A DNA stretch of 64,000 nt from Salinibacterium sp. ZJ70 (GCF_011751865.2 NZ_CP061770.1:992001-1056000), one strand, 5' to 3'. Shown: positions 14,613-25,240, counted from the stretch's first letter. Numbers and translations are program-made. Notes: generated by a model not told the origin, from the sequence alone.

Positions 14613-17600
14613 ATGAGCTATCCCCGCCACGAGAGCACCGACGGCGTTCCCGCCTCACCGCGCTTCCCCGACATCGAGAAGGGGATCCTCGCCTTCTGGA
14701 AGGGCGACGGCACCTTCCAGGCGTCGATCGACCAGCGCGAAGGCTGCACCGAGTGGGTGTTCTACGACGGCCCGCCGTTCGCCAACGGCCTGCCGCACTA
14801 CGGGCACCTGCTCACCGGCTACGCGAAGGACGTCTTCCCGCGGTTCCAGACGATGCGCGGCAAGCAGGTGCACCGTCGCTTCGGCTGGGACACCCACGGT
14901 CTTCCTGCCGAGCTCGAGGCCATGCGCCAGCTCGGCATCACGACGAAGGCCGAGATCGACGAGATGGGCATCGGCACCTTCAACGCGAAGGCGCGTGAAT
15001 CGGTGCTGCGCTACACCCAGGAGTGGGAGGACTACGTCACCCGCCAGGCCCGCTGGGTGGACTTCGAGAACGACTACAAGACGCTCGACGTGACCTTCAT
15101 GGAGTCGGTCATCTGGGCGTTCAAGCAGCTGCACGACAAGGGCCTCGCCTACGAGGGCTTCCGCGTGCTGCCGTACTGCTGGAACGACGAGACGCCGCTG
15201 TCGAACCACGAGCTGCGGATGGACGACGACGTCTACAAGATGCGTCAGGACCAGTCGGTCACGGTGACCTTCCCGCTCGTCGGCGAGAAGGCAGAGGCAC
15301 TCGGCCTCACGGCCGTCAACGCGCTCGCCTGGACGACGACCCCGTGGACGCTCCCCACGAACGCCGCACTCGCGGTCGGACCCGAGGTCGAGTACGTCGT
15401 CGTGCCCGCGGGCCCCGCGGGTGCCGCGGACGGATCCGAAGGGGGAGCGGCACGCTACCTGCTCGCCGCCGACACCGTCGCCGCCTACGCGAAAGACCTC
15501 GGCTACGCGAGCGCCGATGAGCTGCGCGAAGCCATCGAGCCTCGCCGCTACCGCGGTGCCGAGCTCGACGGCGTCGCCTACGACCGCCTCTTCGACTACT
15601 ACGTCGAGGAGTACGGCCCCCACGCGTTCCACATCCTCGTGGCCGACTACGTCGCCACCGGCGAGGGAACCGGCATCGTGCACCAGGCTCCCGCCTACGG
15701 TGAGGACGACCAGATCGTCTGCGCCCAGGCCGGCATCCCCACCGTGCTCTCGCTCGACGACGCGGGCCGCTTCCTCGCGGCCGTGACGGATGTCGCAGGC
15801 GAGCGCTGGGACGAAGCCAACAAGCCGCTCACCCAGAAGCTCCGTGCCGAGAAGCGCCTGCTGCAGCAGCGCAGCTACGAGCACAGCTACCCGCACTGCT
15901 GGCGCTGCCGTCAGCCGCTCATCTACAAGGCGGTGTCGAGCTGGTTCGTGCGCGTGCCCGAGTTCCGCGACCGCATGGGCGCGCTCAACCAGCAGATCAA
16001 CTGGGTGCCCGAGAACGTCAAGGACGGCCAGTTCGGCAAGTGGCTCGCGAACGCGCGCGACTGGTCGATCAGCCGCAACCGCTACTTCGGCAGCCCCATC
16101 CCGGTGTGGAAGTCGGATGACCCCGAGTACCCGCGCATCGACGTCTACGGATCGCTCGAGGAGCTCGAGCGCGACTTCGGCCGCCTGCCGCTCGACGAGA
16201 ACGGCCAGCCGAACCTGCACCGTCCCTACATCGACGACCTGACGCGTCCGAACCCCGACGACCCGACGGGTCAGTCGACGATGCGCCGCATCGAAGACGT
16301 GCTCGACGTGTGGTTCGACTCCGGCTCGATGCCGTTCGCGCAGGTGCACTACCCGTTCGAGAACCGCGAATGGTTCGACTCGCACAGCCCCGCCGACTTC
16401 ATCGTCGAGTACATCGGGCAGACGCGCGGCTGGTTCTACACGCTGCACGTGCTCTCGACGGCGCTCTTCGACCGTCCGGCGTTCACGAACGTGCTCAGCC
16501 ACGGCATCGTGCTCGGCAACGACGGCCAGAAGATGTCGAAGTCGCTGCGCAACTACCCCGACGTCTCCGAGGTCTTCGATCGAGACGGCGCGGATGCGAT
16601 GCGCTGGTTCCTGCTCTCGAGCTCGGTGATCCGCGGCGGCAACCTCGTCGTCACCGAGGAGGGCATCCGTCAGGGTGTGCGCGAGCTCATGCTGCCGCTG
16701 TGGTCGAGCTACTACTTCTTCACCCTCTACGCGAACTCCGCAGAGGTCGAGGCGCGCTGGCGCACCGACTCGGCGCATCCGCTGGACCGCTACCTGCTCG
16801 CCAAGACGCGCGACCTCATCGGCGACGTCACCGCGTGCCTCGAGGACTTCGACACCCCCGGTGCAGCGGAGGCTCTGCGCGATTTCGCCGACGTGCTCAC
16901 CAACTGGTACGTGCGCCGCAGCCGCGACCGCTTCTGGGACGGCACCGATCGTGACGCGTTCGACACCCTCTACACGGTGCTCGAGACGCTCACTCGCCTC
17001 GCGGCTCCGCTCCTCCCGCTCGTGAGCGAGGAGGTGTGGCGCGGCCTCACCGGCGGACGCAGCGTGCACCTGACCGACTGGCCGGATGCCGCCGAGTTCC
17101 CCGTCGACACCGAGCTCGTGCGCACCATGGACCGCGTGCGCGAGATCGCCTCCGCCGGCAACGCGCAGCGCAAGGCCCGCAGCCTCCGCGTGCGTCTGCC
17201 GCTCGCCGGCCTCACCGTCGTCTCGCCGGATTCGGATGCCCTCGCGGGCTTCGCCGACATCGTGCGCGACGAGCTCAACGTCAAGGCGGTCGAGCTCGTC
17301 GAGCTCGGCGAGTCGAGCCTCGAGGACTACGGCATCTCGCGCCGACTCACGGTCAACGCGCGCGCCCTGGGCCCGCGCATCGGCAAGGACGTGCAGCGCG
17401 TCATCCAGGCCGCCAAGGCGGGCGACTGGTCGGTCGACGGCGATGTCGTGGTCGCGGGCGGCGTCGAGCTGCAGGCGGCCGAGTACGAGCTCGAGCTGAC
17501 GGTCGCCGACGCGGCGAGCGCGATCGCGTTCCTGCCCTCGGGCGGCTTCGTCGTGCTCGACACGACCGTGACGCCCGAGCTCGCCGCCGAAGGCCTCGCG

Positions 17601-17834
17601 CGCGACGTCGTGCGCGCCGTGCAGCAGGCTCGCAAGGATGCCGGACTCGAGGTCTCCGACCGCATCGCGCTCACCCTCTCGGGCGACGCGGCCGCGGTCG
17701 CGGCCGTCGAGGCGCACCGGGAGCTCATCGCGGGGGAGACCCTTGCGACGAGCCTCGAGGCGCGTCAGGCTGAGAACGGGGCGACGCCGGTCGGCGACGC
17801 ATCCGCGGTCACGATCGAGCTGGAGCGAGCATGA
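14613..17834 (+). CDS. ileS: Isoleucine--tRNA ligase
   Basis: IleS charges tRNA-Ile and edits Val-tRNA-Ile. The 1073-residue enzyme carries HYGH at residues 62-65 (class I HIGH motif), the CP1 editing domain ([32 protein letters not shown]), [11 protein letters not shown] near residue 640, then the anticodon-binding and C-terminal domains. Length and C-terminus are those of the eukaryote-like IleS type widespread in actinobacteria, which is often naturally less mupirocin-sensitive; that property is known of the family, not shown here. Expression is governed by the T-box leader. Its stop overlaps folC (ATGA). Confidence 0.97.
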   Translation: MSYPRHESTDGVPASPRFPDIEKGILAFWKGDGTFQASIDQREGCTEWVFYDGPPFANGLPHYGHLLTGYAKDVFPRFQTMRGKQVHRRFGWDTHGLPAELEAMRQLGITTKAEIDEMGIGTFNAKARESVLRYTQEWEDYVTRQARWVDFENDYKTLDVTFMESVIWAFKQLHDKGLAYEGFRVLPYCWNDETPLSNHELRMDDDVYKMRQDQSVTVTFPLVGEKAEALGLTAVNALAWTTTPWTLPTNAALAVGPEVEYVVVPAGPAGAADGSEGGAARYLLAADTVAAYAKDLGYASADELREAIEPRRYRGAELDGVAYDRLFDYYVEEYGPHAFHILVADYVATGEGTGIVHQAPAYGEDDQIVCAQAGIPTVLSLDDAGRFLAAVTDVAGERWDEANKPLTQKLRAEKRLLQQRSYEHSYPHCWRCRQPLIYKAVSSWFVRVPEFRDRMGALNQQINWVPENVKDGQFGKWLANARDWSISRNRYFGSPIPVWKSDDPEYPRIDVYGSLEELERDFGRLPLDENGQPNLHRPYIDDLTRPNPDDPTGQSTMRRIEDVLDVWFDSGSMPFAQVHYPFENREWFDSHSPADFIVEYIGQTRGWFYTLHVLSTALFDRPAFTNVLSHGIVLGNDGQKMSKSLRNYPDVSEVFDRDGADAMRWFLLSSSVIRGGNLVVTEEGIRQGVRELMLPLWSSYYFFTLYANSAEVEARWRTDSAHPLDRYLLAKTRDLIGDVTACLEDFDTPGAAEALRDFADVLTNWYVRRSRDRFWDGTDRDAFDTLYTVLETLTRLAAPLLPLVSEEVWRGLTGGRSVHLTDWPDAAEFPVDTELVRTMDRVREIASAGNAQRKARSLRVRLPLAGLTVVSPDSDALAGFADIVRDELNVKAVELVELGESSLEDYGISRRLTVNARALGPRIGKDVQRVIQAAKAGDWSVDGDVVVAGGVELQAAEYELELTVADAASAIAFLPSGGFVVLDTTVTPELAAEGLARDVVRAVQQARKDAGLEVSDRIALTLSGDAAAVAAVEAHRELIAGETLATSLEARQAENGATPVGDASAVTIELERA

Positions 17835-19210
17835 TCTCCGACGATGATGACGACTTCGTCTTCGACGAGGACGCCCGAGCGGCCGCCGACGCCGCCTACG
17901 ACGAACTGCTCGCACGTGTGGGGGAGTCGTTCCCGCAGCCGCGCCTGGAGCCGACCCGCCGCGCCGTCGAGCTGCTCGGCGACGTGCACCGCGCAGCGCC
18001 CGTCATCCACATCACGGGAACGAACGGCAAGTCCTCGACGAGCCGGATGATCGAGTCGCTCCTGCGCGCCTCGGGTCTGCGCACGGGGCTCATGACCAGC
18101 CCTCACCTGCGCCGCGTCAACGAGCGCATCATCATCGACGGCGAGCCGATCTCGGATGAGGCGTTCGCGCGCAACTGGGACGACATCCAGCCCTACCTGC
18201 TCATGGTCGACGCGGAGCTCGTCGCCAACGGCGAGGAGACCCTCACGTTCTTCGAGGCGCTCACCGTGCTCGCCTTCGCGTGCTTCGCGGATGCGCCCGT
18301 CGACGTCGTCGTGCTCGAGGTGGGCATGGGCGGCGAGTGGGATTCCACGAATGTCGCCGATGGACAGGTGGCGGTGTTCACGCCGATCGCCCTCGACCAC
18401 ACGTCGAAGCTCGGGTCGTCCGTCGCCGAGATCGCGCGCACCAAGGCCGGCATCATCAAGCCCACCGCGAACGTGGTGTCCGCGATCCAGCCGATCGAGG
18501 CCCTCGACGAGATCCGCGCGTCGGCGCTGCAGAACGAGGCGCACATGAGCATCGAGCGCGTCGACTTCGCGCTCGAGTCGACGACGGTCGCCGTCGGCGG
18601 TCAGCTCGTCGACATCCGCGGCCGCGCCGGACGCTACGACGGCGTGTTCCTGCCGCTCTATGGCGACCACCAGGCGCAGAACGCGGCCGTCGCGATCGCC
18701 GCGGTCGAGTCGTTCCTCGGCGACGGCACTCTCGCTCTCGGCCAGGATGTCGTGGCCGAGGCCTTCGGTCAGGTCACGTCGCCCGGTCGCCTGCAGCTCG
18801 TCGGCATCGAGCCCAGCGTGCTCGTCGACGCCGCCCACAACCCGCACGGTGCCGCGGCCCTCGCTGCGGCGACGGAGGCGTACTTCGACTTCGATGAGAT
18901 CGCTCTCGTCATCGGCGTGCTCGCCGACAAGGACGCGCGCGGCATCATCGCGGAGGTCGCGTCGATGAGCACCGTGGTGATCGTCACCCAGTCGCAGTCC
19001 GAGCGGGCGATCCCCGCCGACGAGCTCGCCGACATCGTGCGCCTCGAGGTCGACCCGGCGAATGTCACCGTGCAGCCCGACGTCGTCGACGCCCTCGATG
19101 CCGCGCGCTCCTGGGCATCGGAGTCGCCGCGTCGTGCGGTCGTCGTAACCGGATCGATCACTCTCGTGGGCGAGGTCATGGACCTTGCCGAGGACGGCGG
19201 ATGGAAGTGA
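17831..19210 (+). CDS. folC: Folylpolyglutamate synthase / dihydrofolate synthase
   Basis: The product has 459 residues. The Mur-ligase-type P-loop GTNGKSS lies at residues 63-69, the conserved [14 protein letters not shown] follows, then [39 protein letters not shown] and the C-terminal [12 protein letters not shown]. It adds glutamate to folates and may also convert dihydropteroate to dihydrofolate, both ATP-dependent and cytosolic. The acidic leader ([14 protein letters not shown]) is unusual but in frame with the ATGA overlap to ileS. It is followed, with overlap, by DUF4233 and ndk as in other Microbacteriaceae. Confidence 0.95.
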   Translation: MISDDDDDFVFDEDARAAADAAYDELLARVGESFPQPRLEPTRRAVELLGDVHRAAPVIHITGTNGKSSTSRMIESLLRASGLRTGLMTSPHLRRVNERIIIDGEPISDEAFARNWDDIQPYLLMVDAELVANGEETLTFFEALTVLAFACFADAPVDVVVLEVGMGGEWDSTNVADGQVAVFTPIALDHTSKLGSSVAEIARTKAGIIKPTANVVSAIQPIEALDEIRASALQNEAHMSIERVDFALESTTVAVGGQLVDIRGRAGRYDGVFLPLYGDHQAQNAAVAIAAVESFLGDGTLALGQDVVAEAFGQVTSPGRLQLVGIEPSVLVDAAHNPHGAAALAAATEAYFDFDEIALVIGVLADKDARGIIAEVASMSTVVIVTQSQSERAIPADELADIVRLEVDPANVTVQPDVVDALDAARSWASESPRRAVVVTGSITLVGEVMDLAEDGGWK

Positions 19211-19617
19211 GCCGCGCGCCCCGCACTCGGCGCGAGCGTTCGCTGACCGAGTCGCTCCTGCAGATCGTCCTCGTGCTCGAGGCGTGCCTGGTGTTCTTCG
19301 CCACGCTCGTCATGTTCGGGCTCGACAAGTTCAGCCCCGACTGGATGGCGTTCGTCTACGGCGGCATCCTGTTCCTCATCGTCGTGATGCTCGCGGGCCT
19401 GCAGCGGCACACCTGGGCCGTATGGGCTGGTGCCGTCATCCAGGTCGTCATCATCCTCACGGGCTTCCTCGAGCCCATGCTCTTCGCCCTCGGCGCCGGC
19501 TTCGGCGCGCTGTGGGTGTACTGCTTCACGAAGGGGCGTCAGATCGACGCCCAGAAGGCCGCCTGGCTCGCCCAGCAGAAGGCCGCAACCCCCGCAACCG
19601 AAGGAGAGACCCCGTGA
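19201..19617 (+). CDS. DUF4233 membrane protein (138 aa)
   Basis: Four membrane segments are visible (LLQIVLVLEACLVFFATLVM, MAFVYGGILFLIVVMLAGLQ, WAVWAGAVIQVVIILTGFLE, MLFALGAGFGALWVYCF), flanked by a basic N-terminus and the charged tail GRQIDAQKAAWLAQQKAA. It overlaps the end of folC by 10 bp and precedes ndk. This position between folC and ndk is conserved for DUF4233 proteins in actinobacteria; the function is unknown. Confidence 0.88.
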   Translation: MEVSRAPRTRRERSLTESLLQIVLVLEACLVFFATLVMFGLDKFSPDWMAFVYGGILFLIVVMLAGLQRHTWAVWAGAVIQVVIILTGFLEPMLFALGAGFGALWVYCFTKGRQIDAQKAAWLAQQKAATPATEGETP

Positions 19618-20039
19618 CCGCTGTCGAAGAAACCCTCATCCTCGTCAAGCCCGACGGTGTGGCCCGCGGCCTCACGGGCGAGATCCTGCGCCGCATCGAG
19701 GCCAAGGGATACCAGCTCGTCGACGTCCGTCTCGTGCAGCCCGACCGTGACCTGCTCGCCGCCCACTACGCCGAGCACGAGGGCAAGCCGTTCTTCGAGC
19801 CGCTCGTCGAGTTCATGCAGTCGGGACCGGTCGTCGCGATGCGCGTCGCCGGCAACCGCGTGATCGAGGGCTTCCGCTCGCTCGCCGGCACCACCGACCC
19901 GACGACCGCCGCCCCCGGAACCATCCGGGGCGACCTCGGTCGCGACTGGGGCCTCAAGGTGCAGCAGAACCTCGTGCACGGCTCCGACTCGCCCGAGTCG
20001 GCCGCCCGCGAGCTCGCCCTCTGGTTCCCCGCGAGCTGA
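19614..20039 (+). CDS. ndk: Nucleoside-diphosphate kinase
   Basis: This 141-residue Ndk moves the gamma phosphate of ATP onto NDPs by a phosphohistidine intermediate, balancing NTP and dNTP pools. The start region reads ETLILVKPDGVARGL, the active-site His122 lies in NLVHGSDSPESAARE, and RGDLGRDW and GTTDPTTAAPGTIRG are intact. The GTG start at 19614 follows AAGGAGAG and overlaps DUF4233 by 4 nt. The stop overlaps the next ATG by 1 nt. Confidence 0.97.
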   Translation: MTAVEETLILVKPDGVARGLTGEILRRIEAKGYQLVDVRLVQPDRDLLAAHYAEHEGKPFFEPLVEFMQSGPVVAMRVAGNRVIEGFRSLAGTTDPTTAAPGTIRGDLGRDWGLKVQQNLVHGSDSPESAARELALWFPAS

Positions 20040-20830
20040 TGAACACCCCGGGTGCGCCGATCGCGCTGGCGACGCTCCCCAACCTGCGCGACGCCGGCGG
20101 CTGGTCCACCACGGACGGCCGCCGCGTCCGCCGCGGGCTCCTCTACCGCTCGACGGCGCTCGATCGCCTCGACGAGTCCGACTCCGCCGTGCTCGCCCGC
20201 CTCGGGATCCGCACGGTCGTCGATCTGCGCACCGCGCCCGAGCGAGAGGCGCGGCCGGATCGGGTGGCACCGGGTGTGCAGGTCATCGTCGCGGATGTTC
20301 TGGCCGATTCGCAGCTCTCCGCACCCGCGCAGCTGAAGACGTTCTTCTCCGACCCCGCGGCCGCTGCCGCGTTCCTCGAGTCGGGGCAGGCGGAGGAGGC
20401 GCTGCGTTCGGCGTATCGCGAATCGATCCTGCTCCCGAGCGCGCGCGCCGGGTACGGCGCGTTCATGCGCGCGGTGCTCGACACCGACGGCGCCGTGCTG
20501 TACCACTGCACGACCGGCAAGGACCGCACCGGCTGGGCGACTGCCTCCCTGCTGACGCTCCTCGGGGTCGAGAAGCGCGACGTCTACGCCGAGTATCTGC
20601 TCACCAACGAGCAGCTCATCCCTGCGCTCGAGCCGCTCATCCGTCGATTCGAGGCAGCGGGCGTCGAACGGGTGCGGCTGATGCCGGTCCTCGGGGTCGA
20701 TCGCACCTACCTCGACACCGCCTTAGAGACGGTGCGCGAGCACTACGGCACCATCGAGCGCTACCTCGCCGACGGCCTCGGCATCGGCGAGACCGAGCAG
20801 CAGCGGCTGCGCGACCACCTGCTCGAGTGA
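20039..20830 (+). CDS. Tyrosine-protein phosphatase-like enzyme
   Basis: This 263-residue protein has the signature HCTTGKDRTG (catalytic Cys157, Arg163) of the DUF/'tyrosine-protein phosphatase' group related to MptpB and inositol-phosphate phosphatases, preceded by LPNLRDAGGW, RRGLLYRSTAL and GIRTVVDLRT. The Lys after Gly in the P-loop is typical of lipid or phosphoinositide-accepting members of the group, so the substrate need not be protein. It is the last gene of the T-box-led ileS operon and is followed by a bidirectional terminator. A second member of the family lies at 39281-40030. Confidence 0.88.
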   Translation: MNTPGAPIALATLPNLRDAGGWSTTDGRRVRRGLLYRSTALDRLDESDSAVLARLGIRTVVDLRTAPEREARPDRVAPGVQVIVADVLADSQLSAPAQLKTFFSDPAAAAAFLESGQAEEALRSAYRESILLPSARAGYGAFMRAVLDTDGAVLYHCTTGKDRTGWATASLLTLLGVEKRDVYAEYLLTNEQLIPALEPLIRRFEAAGVERVRLMPVLGVDRTYLDTALETVREHYGTIERYLADGLGIGETEQQRLRDHLLE

Positions 20831-20853
20831 CCCGCCGCCTTCGGGCGTGACAT

Positions 20854-20893
20854 GACGACGGGGCGGCCACCTTGCGGTGACCGCCCCGTCGTC
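20854..20893. terminator. Bidirectional terminator, 18-bp stem
   Basis: GACGACGGGGCGGCCACC, loop TTGC, GGTGACCGCCCCGTCGTC: one C-A mismatch in 18 pairs. It separates the convergent phosphatase and thioredoxin-domain genes. Confidence 0.88.
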
Positions 20894-20905
20894 GTCAGGT
20901 CGGGA

Positions 20906-21709
20906 TCAGCTGCCGGCGCTGAGCTTGCTCAGCTCGTCCGTGAGGAACGCGGTGAAGTCAGGCTGAGCCTGCGCGTCCCACTGGGTGCCGTTGATGATGA
21001 TCGTGGGGGTGCCGCGCACGCCCGAGCGGGCGGTGGCCGCCTCGACCCACGGCGAGAAGCTGTCTCCGCGCACGCATGCATCGGCGTCCTCGCTCTCGAC
21101 GCCCGCCTCGCGGAGGATGTCGATGTAGCCGCTCGTGCTGCTCACACCCTGGTTGGCGAAGAGGCCACGGTTCACGTCGGCGAACTTCTCGGGCGCGTAC
21201 TCGGCGGCGCAGGCGGCGACGTTCGCGGCGCGCACCGCGGGCGGGCCCATGATCGCGACGGGGCGGATCTCGAGCGTCGCGACGCCCTCCTTCACCAGGG
21301 AATCGATCGTCGGTCCGTAGGTGTCCTCGAACGTCTTGCAGTGCGGGCACTTGTAGTCGAGGTAGGTGACGATGTTGAGCAGACCCTCCTGCGGGGTCGT
21401 GGGAACGGGCGATTCGCCCTTCGCGATTCCCTCCGTCTCGACGAAGGCGAGCTCGCCGTCCTGCGCCTCGAGCACGAAGCCGTCGCTCAGCATGTTCGCG
21501 GGACCGGCCTCCGCCTTGGGCGGCGGCTGGAACGCGATGACGGCCCAGATGACGCCGGCGACGATCGCGAGGATCGCGACCGATGCCACGGTGGGCACGA
21601 GCCACTTGAGCAGCGACTTGCGCTTCTGCTCCTTCTCACGTGCGATGCGCGCGGCCTCACGGGCTCGCTCGCGCTGCTCGTTGCGGGTGGGGCGGGGTGT
21701 GTTGGTCAC
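20906..21709 (-). CDS. Membrane-anchored DsbA-like thiol oxidoreductase
   Basis: The product has 267 residues. A highly charged cytoplasmic N-terminus (about residues 1-33) precedes one membrane anchor (about 35-59), followed by an extracytoplasmic thioredoxin/DsbA domain with active-site CPHC (121-124) after NIVTYLDYK and the cis-Pro loop GTPTIIING. It introduces disulfides into exported proteins and is expected to be re-oxidised by the VKOR-family protein encoded just upstream. Start is GTG 21709 (VTNTPRPTRNEQ). The two genes form one unit divergent from rne. Confidence 0.92.
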   Translation of the reverse strand: MTNTPRPTRNEQRERAREAARIAREKEQKRKSLLKWLVPTVASVAILAIVAGVIWAVIAFQPPPKAEAGPANMLSDGFVLEAQDGELAFVETEGIAKGESPVPTTPQEGLLNIVTYLDYKCPHCKTFEDTYGPTIDSLVKEGVATLEIRPVAIMGPPAVRAANVAACAAEYAPEKFADVNRGLFANQGVSSTSGYIDILREAGVESEDADACVRGDSFSPWVEAATARSGVRGTPTIIINGTQWDAQAQPDFTAFLTDELSKLSAGS

Positions 21710-21755
21710 GGACGGATCCTGATTCTCTCTGTCGTGAGGACGGTGGCCGGGTGGG

Positions 21756-22418
21756 TCAGAGTCGGTTGAAGAAGTCCAGCTCGAGCTGGGCGAGGAGCAT
21801 GATGATGCCGAGGCAGACGATCGTGATCGGGGCCACCCACACCTTCAGGCTGCGGCCGACGCCTCGCACGCGCTCGGAGCCTCCGAACGCGCCGATCGAG
21901 ATCGCGTGGAACAGCACGGCGAAGAACGTCGGGATCGTGACCGACCAGGTCACGAAGCACCACGGGCAGAGCGTGCCGAGCTCGTAGAACGACTGGCTGA
22001 TGAGCCAGACGACGAACGAGATCGCGAACGTCATCCCGAGGGTGAAGAGCACCCAGAACCAGCGCGCGAAGCGAGCGCCCGCGAGAAGCGCGAAGCCCAC
22101 GACGATCGGCGCCATCCATCCGACGAGCCCGAGGATCGGGTTCGGGAATCCGAACACCGAGCCCTGCCAGGACACGAGGTTCGCGCTGCACTGCAGGAGC
22201 ACGTTGAAGTCGCACGATGCGGCTTGGCCCGGATCGATGAGCTTCTGGATCTTCTCCATCGTGAGCGAGAAGGCGGCGAGCTCGCCGATCGCGCCGGCGA
22301 TGATGAGCCAGATGGCGAACACCCACGGCGTGCGCGCGGTGGTGGTGGCGGGCTCCTCGTCGAAGTCGTCGTCGAGGTCATCCACACGGGCCTGATCGGC
22401 TGTGGCGGGTGCGGTCAT
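21756..22418 (-). CDS. VKOR-family membrane thiol oxidase
   Basis: This 220-residue membrane protein with about five spans has an acidic N-terminus (DDLDDDFDEEP), the paired cysteines Cys69 and Cys77 (CDFNVLLQC) and the redox CPWC at 151-154 (ELGTLCPWCFVTW). The conserved WQGSVFGFPNPILGLVGW follows the first pair. Bacterial VKOR homologues pass electrons from DsbA to quinone, doing the work of DsbB. The ATG at 22418 follows GGGAGGATTCC. The DsbA-like partner starts 46 bp downstream. Confidence 0.92.
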   Translation of the reverse strand: MTAPATADQARVDDLDDDFDEEPATTTARTPWVFAIWLIIAGAIGELAAFSLTMEKIQKLIDPGQAASCDFNVLLQCSANLVSWQGSVFGFPNPILGLVGWMAPIVVGFALLAGARFARWFWVLFTLGMTFAISFVVWLISQSFYELGTLCPWCFVTWSVTIPTFFAVLFHAISIGAFGGSERVRGVGRSLKVWVAPITIVCLGIIMLLAQLELDFFNRL

Positions 22419-22439
22419 GCCGGAATCCTCCCACGCCGT

Positions 22440-22749
22440 AGATAAGTAAATGCCGCAAATCGGATCGCCATGCGATAATCGACGAGGTCGTCTCAAGGCG
22501 ACCCCACAAGAAGCTTGACCGGGCATACCGGGCCGAAGAGATGCACCACCCGCCGCGTCGGGTATCGCATCCAGATGGATAGCCAGTTCCGTCCGTGCTG
22601 TGAGAGAGCCGACGCTGTGAGAGAGCGTGAGCGACCTACCGCGAATCGCGAGGTCGCGAATCAGACCAGGATTAGCGGTCCGCCCCGGCGGAACCGCAGG
22701 AGAGTACCCGCAGCAGGCGCGGCCGCTGAGGGTGAGGAGTGCACCAGCG
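22440..22749 (+). promoter_or_regulatory. rne upstream region, long 5' leader
   Basis: About 330 bp separate the divergent VKOR and rne genes. The rne-proximal part is repetitive: GCTGTGAGAGAGC occurs at 22597-22609 and again at 22614-22626, and GCGAATCGCGAGGTCGCGAATC contains two GCGAATC copies. GACCGGGCATACCGGGCC can fold. No convincing ORF is present. Long leaders that RNase E itself cleaves are known in other bacteria; this one is a candidate for the same autoregulation, which is inference. Confidence 0.45.
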
Positions 22750-25224
22750 ATGGTGAAGAACGATGAATCCCATGACGACCGAAGCTCCGCCGATTCAGCC
22801 GATGGCGCAGGCGCTCAGCCTCCGCGGCGGCAGCCGATGCTGAAGCTCCCCAAGCGCGGGCGCCTGCGCAAGAAGGCCGTGGCTGAGCAGCCCGAGGTCC
22901 TCGAGTCGGCGGCCGCAGAGCAGCCGGTCGAGGCGCCTGACGCCGAGCCCGACGAGACCCCCGCGGAGACCGCTCAGGTCTCTGAGCATGCTGAGACGAC
23001 CGCCGAGCAGGCGAGCGAGACCTCGGATGCCGACACCTCGGACAGCGACACCTCGGACAGCGAGGAGGCCGCCCCCGCGACCTCGACGCCGTCGTCTCCG
23101 TTCGCCCTGATCTTCCAGGCGCCGCCACCCCCGCCCCCCGGGGTCGGCGTCCCGGTCATCCCGAGCGATGCCGACGCCGAAGCAGCCGGTTCCCCGCGGC
23201 GCCGCAACCGCCGCCGTGCGGGAGAGGCCCCGCGTGAGGGTGACGACGCCCCGAACGTCGTCACGAAGGTCCGCCAGCCGCGCAAGCAGCCGGAGCCCAT
23301 CACCGAACCCCAGAAGGTCAAGGGTTCGACGCGACTCGAAGCCAAGAAGCAGCGCCGCCGCGATGGCCGCGACGCCGGCCGTCGCCGCCCCGTGATCACC
23401 GAGGCCGAGTTCCTCGCGCGCCGCGAGAGCGTCGACCGCGTCATGGTCGTGCGCAGCAAGTTCGGCCGCATCCAGATCGGCGTTCTCGAAGACGGGGTCC
23501 TCGTCGAGCACTACGTCGCGCGCGCCGCGGATGCGAGCCTCATCGGCAACGTCTACCTCGGTCGCGTGCAGAACGTGCTGCCGAGCATGGAGGCCGCGTT
23601 CGTCGACATCGGTCGCGGCCGCAACGCCGTGCTCTACTCGGGCGAGGTCGACTGGGAGGCCGCCGCGGCGAACGCCGAAGGCGACGCCAAGAACCAGCCC
23701 CGCCGCATCGAGCTCGCGCTCAAGCCCGGCGATCGCGTGCTCGTGCAGGTCACGAAGGACCCGGTCGGACACAAGGGTGCCCGCCTCACGAGCCAGATCA
23801 GCCTGCCCGGCCGCTACCTCGTGTACGTGCCCGGCGGCTCGATGAACGGCATCAGCCGCAAGCTCCCCGACACCGAGCGTGCGCGCCTCAAGAAGATCCT
23901 CAAGGAGGTGCTCCCGGATGATGCGGGCGTCATCGTGCGCACCGCGGCCGAAGGCGCCACCGAGGAGCAGCTGACGCTCGACGTGCAGCGCCTCACGGCG
24001 CAGTGGGCCGAGATCGAGCGCGCCGTCGAGACGCAGCAGGCCCCGGCCATGCTGCACTCGGAGCCCGACCTGCTCGTCAAGATCATCCGCGATGTCTTCA
24101 ACGAGGACTTCCAGAAGCTCGTCATCGCGGGCGACGACGCGCAGGCGACGATCGAGCGCTACCTCGCAGCGGTCGCCCCCGACCTGCTCGACCGCGTCGA
24201 GCGCTACGAGGGCGACGTCGACAGCTTCGACCGGTACCGCATCTCGGAGCAGATCGAGAAGGCGCTCGAGCGCAAGGTGTGGCTGCCCTCCGGCGGCTCG
24301 CTCGTCATCGACCGCACCGAGGCGATGACCGTCGTCGACGTCAACACGGGCAAGTTCGTCGGATCCGGCGGAAACCTCGAGGAGACGGTCACCAAGAACA
24401 ACCTGGAGGCGGCCGAGGAGATCGTCCGCCAGCTGCGTCTGCGTGACATCGGCGGCATCATCGTCGTCGACTTCATCGACATGGTGCTCGAGTCGAACCG
24501 CGACCTCGTGCTGCGTCGTCTCGTCGAGTGCCTGTCGCGCGACCGCACGAAGCACCAGGTGGCCGAGGTCACCTCGCTCGGACTCGTGCAGATGACCCGC
24601 AAGAAGCTCGGTCTCGGCCTGCTCGAGTCGTTCAGCGAGAACTGCGAGCACTGCGCCGGTCGCGGCATCATCGTCCACCACGACCCGGTGTTCAAGCACC
24701 GCGGCCAGCAGCAGGAGCAGCAGTCGAGCTCGGCGCGCGGCCGCCGCGGTCGCGGAGGCAACGGCGAGGGCGGCAACGGCGGCAAGGGCGGTAACGGCAA
24801 CGGAGGCGGCGGCAACGCCGCGCAGACGCCCGCGAAGCCGAGCGTCACGGGCACGCACGAGATCACCGATGACGTGAAGAACGCGCTCGCGAAGATCGCG
24901 TCCTCGACCGTGCACCATGAGGTGTCGACTGACGACGTGGCCGACGTGCTCGTGGGTGGTGTCCCCGAGGCCTCGGCTCCCGAGTCCACCGAGGCGCCGT
25001 CGGCGGAGGTCGGGGCCGAGCAGGTGGTCGAGATCCTCGACATCCCGATCGCCCCCGTCCGCGAGAAGAAGCGTCCCGTGGCCGACGCGGAGGCGGTGCT
25101 GGGCTCCGTGCTCGACGCGCTTCCCGAGCCCGCCGCGCCCGGCAAGGGCCGTTCGCGTCGTTCGCGTCGCGCGTCGTCGGCGGCCGGTGCGCCGACGACG
25201 GCCACGGAGCAGCCCTCGGAGTAG
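22750..25224 (+). CDS. rne: Ribonuclease E/G
   Basis: The product has 824 residues. An acidic, disordered N-terminal arm (residues 1-220; PEVLESAAAEQPVEAPDAEP, a PPPPPP run) precedes the catalytic core. The core holds an S1 domain (DRVMVVRSKFGRIQIGVLED, LIGNVYLGRVQNVLPSMEAA), RNase-H-like/5'-sensor parts, the metal-binding Asp residues in TVVDVNTGKF and VVDFIDMV, and the zinc-link NCEHCAGRG. A Gly/Asn-rich and acidic C-terminal tail follows, as usual in actinobacterial RNase E, where disordered arms lie on both sides. ATG 22750 is chosen because GAGGAG precedes it; the frame extends to GTG 22627. It cuts mRNA and matures rRNA and tRNA. Confidence 0.93.
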   Translation: MVKNDESHDDRSSADSADGAGAQPPRRQPMLKLPKRGRLRKKAVAEQPEVLESAAAEQPVEAPDAEPDETPAETAQVSEHAETTAEQASETSDADTSDSDTSDSEEAAPATSTPSSPFALIFQAPPPPPPGVGVPVIPSDADAEAAGSPRRRNRRRAGEAPREGDDAPNVVTKVRQPRKQPEPITEPQKVKGSTRLEAKKQRRRDGRDAGRRRPVITEAEFLARRESVDRVMVVRSKFGRIQIGVLEDGVLVEHYVARAADASLIGNVYLGRVQNVLPSMEAAFVDIGRGRNAVLYSGEVDWEAAAANAEGDAKNQPRRIELALKPGDRVLVQVTKDPVGHKGARLTSQISLPGRYLVYVPGGSMNGISRKLPDTERARLKKILKEVLPDDAGVIVRTAAEGATEEQLTLDVQRLTAQWAEIERAVETQQAPAMLHSEPDLLVKIIRDVFNEDFQKLVIAGDDAQATIERYLAAVAPDLLDRVERYEGDVDSFDRYRISEQIEKALERKVWLPSGGSLVIDRTEAMTVVDVNTGKFVGSGGNLEETVTKNNLEAAEEIVRQLRLRDIGGIIVVDFIDMVLESNRDLVLRRLVECLSRDRTKHQVAEVTSLGLVQMTRKKLGLGLLESFSENCEHCAGRGIIVHHDPVFKHRGQQQEQQSSSARGRRGRGGNGEGGNGGKGGNGNGGGGNAAQTPAKPSVTGTHEITDDVKNALAKIASSTVHHEVSTDDVADVLVGGVPEASAPESTEAPSAEVGAEQVVEILDIPIAPVREKKRPVADAEAVLGSVLDALPEPAAPGKGRSRRSRRASSAAGAPTTATEQPSE

Positions 25225-25240
25225 CTCGAACAGACCGATC

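Noticed and set aside
12594..14630. 678-codon minus-strand frame over the SulP gene
   Set aside because: Very Arg/Asp/His-rich and without recognisable domain; the opposite strand encodes an intact SulP-STAS protein.
14655..17915. 1086-codon minus-strand open frame over ileS
   Set aside because: Antisense shadow of ileS; its composition is Arg/Asp/Val-rich with no domain.
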